In this document: piece by piece, positions 57,706 to 64,000 of the stretch
Layout of the letters: each line of letters starts with the position of its first letter
How positions within the stretch are numbered: the first letter of the stretch is position 1
Assembly (NCBI RefSeq): GCF_019649055.1
Contig: NW_026570247.1
Span: 930,001-994,000, forward strand
Reading direction: 5' to 3'
Origin: Paramacrobiotus metropolitanus
Taxonomy: Eukaryota > Tardigrada > Eutardigrada > Parachela > Macrobiotidae
DNA: 64,000 bases
Notes under the pieces: generated by a model
The model's input: the letters and a program-made list of their open reading frames with translations, nothing else
Told to the model about the DNA's origin: nothing
Database searches by the model: none
Made by a program: the position numbers and the translations under genes

Positions 57706-60700
57706 ATGGAAGGACGCCGACGCACCGATCGCTCTGATGACCTCGACCGAAGTAACCGCACACACCCATATTCACGACCGGAATCCCGGTCGGGCGGATC
57801 TTCCACTCGGTCGTCTAACCGGCCTCCGAGTGTAGAGGTACCTGATATTAGGGCCATCCTAACTGCTGAGCAGCTGGCAACTATGTCAGTTGGCCCAAGT
57901 ACACGGGCCGACACACCGCTACCGCGGTCCCAGCCTCTGCCACCTCGAGCCATACCGCCACAACTTTGCCCACCAGGAACATTTTTTGACGGCACGGGAC
58001 TCTTGGTCAACGCAGCAGTAGCTGGAAGCCAGCCAAGCTCTACGTCGGGCCAAACGGTCCGACGTTATCTTCAAGGCCGTACTGGCCCACATCAACCAAT
58101 TCGGTATGGTGGCCTACCGACCACTGCGGTGAGTCAGCCAGTTTTTACAACTGCGGCAGTCGAGCCAACGGTCACGACTACACCGGTCCATACTGGACCG
58201 CGGCCACAGTTTACCCCGCCGCCATACTACAACCCACACTATGGATATCCACCGTACCCTGCGCCTGGACCTTCAAACCAGCCGCAGCCGGACCCGAACC
58301 AATGGCGATACCCACCACCGTGGATGTATCCGCCTGGACCTTATGGATATCCACCGCCGTACGGCGGATATGGAGCATACGGCCAACCGCCGTATGGCTC
58401 ACCTTCAGCAGCACAACCTGACCCTACGGGCCAGGCGCTGTCTGATTCATCCATTGAGCCTCCACGGGCGGGACCGGAAGCGTACCGAACTCCAGCGCCG
58501 CCGGAAACCCAGCCAAGTGACTACCCACTACGGTTATTCGTGAATGGACGGCTCACCATTTACAACCGGCCAGAAGAGGTTCCAGCAGAATTGGCGGCCG
58601 AACTTGGCTTAGCTGAACCGGAACCAGCGGCACGGCCAGCACTGAACCCAGTGTTGGCTGGGCGTGACCAGGCTGTCCCACCGACAGAACCTGTGTCATC
58701 GCCAGAGCCGGAAGACGAAGGGGACGTCCAATTGGATACAATTACCCCACCATTGCGGACAGAATCCCCTATCGAACCTTTGGCTGACGGCCGGACACCA
58801 CTCTACCAACTTCAGGACAATCTGAAGGAAGTAGAGAATGCCATCCAAGAATTGGAGGCTATGATTCGAGAATTGGACAGCCGCAGCCCTCACTACCGTG
58901 AGATGGCTCAGCGCATCATTCTCGATCAGGATGAATTTCGGCGACTCGCTCATGAACTTAGCGAGGAAATTGCGACCCGCCAAGCTCAAAATGAGATATT
59001 TCCCTTGCATGACCAAACCGGTCAGGCATTGCTGGCGGCATCTCGCAGGCTGAGGGACCAGCTGGAACAATATCGGACAGAAAGACAGCTGAGGACCGAA
59101 GGATCCGCAGCACCAACACGTCCGCCACCAGCACCATCAGCACCACCCCCACTAAACCCAACAGTCGTAGCTACCGCTACGCCAGGGGAATCTTCCGCGC
59201 CACCGGTGGCTCAGCCTACGTCTACCGACGAGGCAATATTGACAGCCACTGGTTTGGAATCGCGTGAACCAGCATCTTCTCCGTACGATCTAAGGGCCTA
59301 TCCAGACATACCACCCTTGGAGCGTGAACTTCACGCTGCGGAACGCCTCGAAGAGGAAGTCCGTAAGGTTATCAGCGGCCTAAAGGGGGTGGACATTGCC
59401 ACTATACGGAGAAAAGTCGCGTTGGACTTAGAATTTCAACGCGTCCTGGAATACATTACTAGGATCAGACGGGCCATGCTTCGGTTTATGGATAAGCCGT
59501 TAGACACGGCCAACGACGCACCATCGTTGCGCGACTTCCGTAACCGGCAATACCAGCTTGGCCTGATTGACGAAGCACTCAGGCGCGTGTTACCCAAACC
59601 CCGACAGGGGCAGCCAACACGCGTCGGACAAACTGGATTTCTCGTACCGACACGGTCCTCAACACGCCAACCGGCGGAAGAATTGAGGTCGCGAGTCTCG
59701 AGAATCATGCGGATCTCGGCAGAACGGTTCGCAGCCGGACCAGCACTTAGTCGACCAGCCAGCGCGTCGGACACAGAAACCGACAGCGATATCGAATGGT
59801 TCGACATGCCTGATCCGATCCCAGTACCGGGCTTAACAGCTCCGCCTGATCACTTGGTCGCGCCAGAACGACAGGTCCACCCGAGGCCAACTTCACTGGC
59901 GCCGCCACCAGCCATAGCGGAACGCCTGGAACTGATCATGAGGGGCAACGTTACGCGAGGCAGAACCGCCTACGCGGACGATTTCCCGATCCTTAATCAA
60001 CCGGACGACGATAATCGACCCGCCCCTCGGACTTTACGTCAACAATGGGATGAAGACCAGGCCGCAGCGAACCAACGGTTACGCGAGGCTGACATTGGCC
60101 CCATGCAAATGACGGTTGTCCAAGCACTGAGCATTCGGCACCTCATCAGTGACGCTGGAGATGTCGAGCGCCGTATAACAAACCGGATCCAAGAACTCAG
60201 CCCATTTGACCCAGAAGCGGTCAGGCTGACGGAACAGCAACAGAGCCTAGCCCAACGGGTGGCTCTGCTTAAAGGTCTTACTTCTAACCATACGATGCCT
60301 ACCGGTCCATCGTTAGTGGTTATGGACCATACCACAAAATGGATCCGAGAATTTATAGAAGATTACTGGAAAGTCCCACGCCCGTCAACGACGGCACGTT
60401 CTAGTGACTTTGACCCAGTAAACGAATGGCGACCATCACCAGTGTCTGCGCCAACATCTTCGGCCCCGACACATGAACCGGCCGCCTCAACATCAGTTGG
60501 ACAGCCAGCTCCAGCTGAGCCGGCCCAGGCCCTAACGGTGTCTGGTCCAACATCCGACCAACCTATGGACACTGCTGGAACTGCCACAGCGGACAGCAGC
60601 AAAGAAGTCCAACCGCAGGACGTCGAGATGGACGTGAGCCTGCCCGATAACACCCTTGAGCTTTGCTCGGAAAAATCGGCTGAACCAGTGCCGACACCAG

Positions 60701-61848
60701 TCCAACCGGCTGGTGAACCGACAAGCCCAATGGCTGTTGATGCGCCAACGGCGTCATCACAGCCTACATCGAAGCCAATTGAAGGCGACACATCAAGTGG
60801 CACCCTTGTTGTCCGGCCAACGCCTAGGAAATCGACAGGAGGACGGCCAGAACCAGCCACTCCTGCCACAACAAGTGGCCCACGGTCGCCCAGATTCGAG
60901 AAGAAGAAGAGGACTCCCCCGGAAGCGGAAGAGCCTCCTTCACAGCGGTCACTCCCACCTTGGCGAGGACCAAGGGAGAGTTTGGAGCTGAACCGACCGA
61001 CCAGGCCCACTCTACCAGCGTGGAGCGGCCCGCCAACGGACTTAGATATTCCTAGCCCTACCAGGCCAGGCCGGTCCATACTTAAACCAAACAAGGCGGA
61101 ACCACCGACTCTAACACTTCGCGGCCTACCGACCAAGAAGAAGAAGTCGCCGCCAAAGAACTTTCCTGGTAAAGGACACGTGCTTTCCCCACCGGAAGCA
61201 CCGGCAATTCCGTCAGGAACGACACAGCCATTGCGGGACGAACCTCCAACGAGGCATCGTATCCGATTGACTCAAACGGAGTCATGGGACGACCCGCACA
61301 ACCGGGCTGTAAGCGAGATCATAGAAGTTGATCTGCGCTTAAATCTGACTGAGGAAGATATGCGCCAGCGACTACGCGCCGGCGATCCTACACTAACGGA
61401 CCGTGAGATTGACCGCATCAACCGCGGCTGTCAACAGATGGTCCAAGGACGCACGATCCTCATCAGAAAGCTGATGGCCATGCGGAGTAAAAGCCAGGCC
61501 CTTCGCCAACGCAAGTTGCCTAGCGAAATCATTGAGCATGCCATCTACATCCGTGGCCCACACATTAACCCAAGGGCATGGACAGTCGAACCGCGTCCAA
61601 GACCAGGCCAACCAGTGGAAGACGAACTTCCACCGGAAGAGGCAGAAAGTGAGGACGAACAGCCTCAACTGCCTGCGGCCTTCTGGGGCGTCTCCTCCAG
61701 CGAGGAATCGGAGATCGAAGAGGACTTGGACGAAAATGTCCAAAGGGCGTTATACGAGACCAGTCAGGTCCGGCCACCTTCAACGAAGGGATCGCCACGC
61801 CGAAGCCGATCTCCATCTAAAGGACTTCTCCCGGACGCGCCACATTAA
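57706..61848 (+). CDS. ORF3 of Gypsy copy 2, large proline-rich protein of unknown function
   Basis: Uninterrupted ORF of about 1,380 residues. The ATG at 57,706 (CAACAATGG context) is preferred over an upstream GTG at 57,673. It has a serine/arginine-rich start, a proline/tyrosine/glycine-rich stretch (repeats like GYPPYPAPGPSN and YGYPPPYGGYG), helical charged segments (about 58,800-59,100 and 59,300-59,600) and a long acidic/proline-rich C-terminus. No signal peptide, membrane span or envelope features; I do not recognise a family. Its intactness next to a broken gag and pol suggests either recent insertion or chance. Confidence 0.8.
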   Translation: MEGRRRTDRSDDLDRSNRTHPYSRPESRSGGSSTRSSNRPPSVEVPDIRAILTAEQLATMSVGPSTRADTPLPRSQPLPPRAIPPQLCPPGTFFDGTGLLVNAAVAGSQPSSTSGQTVRRYLQGRTGPHQPIRYGGLPTTAVSQPVFTTAAVEPTVTTTPVHTGPRPQFTPPPYYNPHYGYPPYPAPGPSNQPQPDPNQWRYPPPWMYPPGPYGYPPPYGGYGAYGQPPYGSPSAAQPDPTGQALSDSSIEPPRAGPEAYRTPAPPETQPSDYPLRLFVNGRLTIYNRPEEVPAELAAELGLAEPEPAARPALNPVLAGRDQAVPPTEPVSSPEPEDEGDVQLDTITPPLRTESPIEPLADGRTPLYQLQDNLKEVENAIQELEAMIRELDSRSPHYREMAQRIILDQDEFRRLAHELSEEIATRQAQNEIFPLHDQTGQALLAASRRLRDQLEQYRTERQLRTEGSAAPTRPPPAPSAPPPLNPTVVATATPGESSAPPVAQPTSTDEAILTATGLESREPASSPYDLRAYPDIPPLERELHAAERLEEEVRKVISGLKGVDIATIRRKVALDLEFQRVLEYITRIRRAMLRFMDKPLDTANDAPSLRDFRNRQYQLGLIDEALRRVLPKPRQGQPTRVGQTGFLVPTRSSTRQPAEELRSRVSRIMRISAERFAAGPALSRPASASDTETDSDIEWFDMPDPIPVPGLTAPPDHLVAPERQVHPRPTSLAPPPAIAERLELIMRGNVTRGRTAYADDFPILNQPDDDNRPAPRTLRQQWDEDQAAANQRLREADIGPMQMTVVQALSIRHLISDAGDVERRITNRIQELSPFDPEAVRLTEQQQSLAQRVALLKGLTSNHTMPTGPSLVVMDHTTKWIREFIEDYWKVPRPSTTARSSDFDPVNEWRPSPVSAPTSSAPTHEPAASTSVGQPAPAEPAQALTVSGPTSDQPMDTAGTATADSSKEVQPQDVEMDVSLPDNTLELCSEKSAEPVPTPVQPAGEPTSPMAVDAPTASSQPTSKPIEGDTSSGTLVVRPTPRKSTGGRPEPATPATTSGPRSPRFEKKKRTPPEAEEPPSQRSLPPWRGPRESLELNRPTRPTLPAWSGPPTDLDIPSPTRPGRSILKPNKAEPPTLTLRGLPTKKKKSPPKNFPGKGHVLSPPEAPAIPSGTTQPLRDEPPTRHRIRLTQTESWDDPHNRAVSEIIEVDLRLNLTEEDMRQRLRAGDPTLTDREIDRINRGCQQMVQGRTILIRKLMAMRSKSQALRQRKLPSEIIEHAIYIRGPHINPRAWTVEPRPRPGQPVEDELPPEEAESEDEQPQLPAAFWGVSSSEESEIEEDLDENVQRALYETSQVRPPSTKGSPRRSRSPSKGLLPDAPH

Positions 61849-61859
61849 CTCCGGCGCGA

Positions 61860-64000
61860 ATGCCCAGTATGCCGGCCATCGAACCGGCGCCTGCCAGGTT
61901 CACACTGAGCCGGCCGGGCCAGTCCCCGACCAAAGAGAGGATGGACACTTTACCTCCTCAGCAGCCAACCATGACCATTACGGTGGAACGAATCGCAGCA
62001 CCCACGGTGTCTGCAGGTTCATCACTGGAGCCGGTAACGGTCACAGTTAGGACTTCTGCACCAGTCGTCGCAGAGTCGGCCCGAATGAGGGTGCAGATAA
62101 AACCGGTTGTTTCGGACCAACAAGTGGAAGCCGACGCAGCCTTGATGCCCATGAGTGCTCTCACTCCTATCGAGCAGCGACATTTACTGATTCATGCTGA
62201 CCAAAACGAACGACGGCAATATCCGTTCCTGCTCACAAAAAGACAGGAGGCCAAGGAGCAGAATCGTATGGAAGAATGCGATATGATAACTGAAATGCTC
62301 CGATCTTTGGTCCTGCGGATGATAGACGATTACCGGCGCCGTCGCAACCAGAAAGCCTTTCCCCCACCGGAGGAAGACTTTAGAATGGCTGAAACCCTGT
62401 CGTCAAATGCGCCACCAACCGTGGTACCGCCAAAGACACAGGCACCACCACCAGCGGCTTCAGAGCCAATGGACACTTCTCCGTCTGGGCCTGTGGCCAT
62501 AGCGCCACAGTCAGAACCAGCCCAACCGGAGGAGCCACCCAAGGCCATTCCGTCATCGCAGGATACAACGGGCCAAAGTCAGTCTGGAACAGGGCCTACG
62601 GCCGCTGCCCCGATAATATTGACGAACATGCCCGCCAGCGTTGACGACATACCTTTTGGTCGCCCAGTAACTTTCCCCGCAACAGGGACAATGGAGAATT
62701 TTGCACTTGGCATGAGTGTGATTCACTCAGCTAACTCCCAACGGAGCAAGCAGCCGAGAAAAGCCAAAAACCCAGAGAGGGCCAAACCGGCCTCTCGTCC
62801 ATCTTCTCCTCAACCGAGGGCCAAACCGGCCACTCGTCCAAACTCCCCTCAACCGAGTGGAAGTCAGGCGGCTATACCACGGCCAACTCAGAATCCTGAG
62901 GCCGAACGGAACCGCCAGAAGAAGCAAGCGGCCAAGGATAAGAAGAGCCAAGAGGCCAAGATCGCCCAGCTTGAGAAACGGCTGTCAGGCGATGAAGACG
63001 TCCAAGTCCTATCGGACAGTCCAGATAAGCCAGTAGAGCCCGCACAAAATCGCTCACGGCGAAATGAGGAATCACACTTCGGGACGGAACCATCCTCAGA
63101 CGAAGTGATGCTTCCTTCGCCCTGGGACGACGAGGCCGAGCTACCAGACCCTGCACCGGACGCCACGCATATAGAGATCCCAGCGGATCACTATGTGCGA
63201 TTAACTGTGGCAGCCGCCAGGGCCATGAGGCGCGCAACGGGACGAGACATGTACCAGTGCCTCGTCTGCGTCCTCCGATCCCGTTTGAAATATACGGAAG
63301 AGTATGAAGGCCTACCGCCAGCGGACCGTGTACTAACGGCACCCTTTATGCGGCGAATGGTATCTCGTATTCTGGACATGGGACTCCTGGTCCGCACACA
63401 TCGTGATTGGACCAGCATGGCTGAATTACATGTGGCCCACCGGCCAGCAGGACTTTCTCGTACCAGGGATTTTCCTTTTCACCAGATATGCAGGACCATC
63501 CCTTACCTGCATAACCCAAGAGGGTCCAACCTGACTGACATCGCCAGGACACTCAATGCTCTCTACTACTATGGAGAGGAGGACCTGGATAAACTTATCA
63601 AAAAACTGGCCGATGAACTAATTGCGCTGGTCAGGGAAGGAACCCTGGAAACGACCAACGCACACAGGGCGGAACCAATTCGCTTCACCATTCCGGGATT
63701 CATTCCACAGAAGACCCAACGGTCTCTGTATGTGTCACACGACATAGAAACAAAATGGGACCCGGACCGAAAGAAAGCAGTTGGACCGCCGAAGGACAAG
63801 TTGACCGGCAGAGCCAAAGAGGCCTACTTGATCTCCCAAGAGGCCAAACTGCCAGGTCCGAAGAACTTGCCGGCCGAAAAGCCCCCTCGACCATCAGTTA
63901 CCAGGAGAGAAAGGGTTGCACGGAAAGAAGCCGAAGAGGAAATGCGCGCGGCCGGAATTCGACCCGTGCCAAGGGACACTGTGTCACTGACTAACGCAGC
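61860..64000 (+). CDS. ORF4 of Gypsy copy 2, open to the window edge (at least 713 aa)
   Basis: Reading from ATG 61,860, 11 bp after the ORF3 stop, the frame has no stop to 64,000. Alternative ATGs are at 61,869, 61,941 and 61,971. The first part is proline/glutamine-rich with a 39-bp tandem duplication (RAKPASRPSSPQP followed by RAKPATRPNSPQP). From about 63,160 it looks folded: IEIPADHYVRLTVAAARAMR, YQCLVCVLRSRLKY, FMRRMVSRILDMGLLV, LNALYYYGEEDLDKLIKKL. No membrane segment and no recognised family. Close ORF3-ORF4 spacing suggests reinitiation or separate spliced RNAs. Confidence 0.75.
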   Translation, partial: MPSMPAIEPAPARFTLSRPGQSPTKERMDTLPPQQPTMTITVERIAAPTVSAGSSLEPVTVTVRTSAPVVAESARMRVQIKPVVSDQQVEADAALMPMSALTPIEQRHLLIHADQNERRQYPFLLTKRQEAKEQNRMEECDMITEMLRSLVLRMIDDYRRRRNQKAFPPPEEDFRMAETLSSNAPPTVVPPKTQAPPPAASEPMDTSPSGPVAIAPQSEPAQPEEPPKAIPSSQDTTGQSQSGTGPTAAAPIILTNMPASVDDIPFGRPVTFPATGTMENFALGMSVIHSANSQRSKQPRKAKNPERAKPASRPSSPQPRAKPATRPNSPQPSGSQAAIPRPTQNPEAERNRQKKQAAKDKKSQEAKIAQLEKRLSGDEDVQVLSDSPDKPVEPAQNRSRRNEESHFGTEPSSDEVMLPSPWDDEAELPDPAPDATHIEIPADHYVRLTVAAARAMRRATGRDMYQCLVCVLRSRLKYTEEYEGLPPADRVLTAPFMRRMVSRILDMGLLVRTHRDWTSMAELHVAHRPAGLSRTRDFPFHQICRTIPYLHNPRGSNLTDIARTLNALYYYGEEDLDKLIKKLADELIALVREGTLETTNAHRAEPIRFTIPGFIPQKTQRSLYVSHDIETKWDPDRKKAVGPPKDKLTGRAKEAYLISQEAKLPGPKNLPAEKPPRPSVTRRERVARKEAEEEMRAAGIRPVPRDTVSLTNA

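Larger units (their letters stand above)
45156..64000 (+). mobile_element. Ty3/Gypsy LTR retrotransposon, copy 2 (more than 18.8 kb, 3' end outside window)
   Basis: Same family as copy 1, by close similarity of LTR, leader, gag, pol and the start of ORF3. No 3' LTR appears before the window ends, so the element exceeds 18,845 bp, very large for Gypsy. Defects are a 20-bp loss in gag at 49,468, a 10-bp loss in integrase near 56,115 and a TAG at 56,537-56,539. ORF3 and the part of ORF4 in view are uninterrupted. Confidence 0.95.

Noticed and set aside
57706-61848. ORF3 as a retroviral envelope gene
   Set aside because: No signal peptide, furin-like site, fusion peptide or membrane span is visible; the composition is proline-rich and soluble.

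Overview
The window looks like nuclear DNA of an invertebrate animal. It contains genes with short GT-AG introns (54-85 bp, one of 196 bp), LTR retrotransposons, a Polinton/Maverick DNA transposon, MITEs, foldback elements and minisatellites. I cannot name the species. Most coding sequence belongs to mobile elements, and most of those genes carry breaks.

Layout. (1) About 1 to 30,550: a Polinton (Maverick), a virus-like self-synthesising transposon. Its protein-primed DNA polymerase B gene runs off the left edge. Downstream lie a small membrane protein, a BIR/IAP-like ORF, the packaging ATPase, two small virion-type proteins, the DDE integrase with chromodomain, the penton-like minor capsid protein, another small basic protein, the major capsid protein and the adenain-like protease. 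Then come a minus-strand spliced gene with two PC4-like ssDNA-binding modules, a zinc-ribbon-like protein and a TATA-binding-protein-like protein. (2) 682-18,346: a 17.7-kb Ty3/Gypsy element (copy 1) inserted in an intron of the polymerase gene, with 389-bp LTRs differing at one base and a CTTT target duplication. A 608-bp hAT-type MITE sits in its pol gene. (3) 30,555-43,143: non-coding DNA with two large foldback elements, three or more minisatellite blocks (about 28-bp units over about 1.95 kb, plus units of about 43 and 33 bp), a 180-bp-period duplication and a 435-bp MITE. (4) 43,144-43,974: a FAR1/ZSWIM3-like zinc-binding fragment. (5) 45,156 to the right edge: a second copy of the same Gypsy family (copy 2), more than 18.8 kb and still lacking its 3' LTR.

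The Gypsy family is unusually large. Gag has an N-myristoylation-type start, a long coiled coil, a Ty3-type capsid region and a CCHC knuckle. A GGGAAAC slippery site plus stem-loop, supported by a compensatory base change between the copies, joins gag to pol by -1 frameshifting. Pol carries protease, RT, RNase H, integrase and a basic AT-hook tail. Two further long ORFs follow pol; the second (61,860 onward) is open to the window edge. Copy 1 lacks this part, and its breakpoint coincides with an AG|GT splice-donor-like sequence.

The most novel candidate is the Polinton's apparent transcription module: TBP-like, tandem PC4-like and zinc-ribbon proteins, together with an iterated TTAGCCAC motif (16/21-bp spacing) in both divergent intergenic regions of the element. 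The Polinton genes carry one nonsense and about six single-base frame breaks, so this copy is probably decayed, or the assembly has indel errors.
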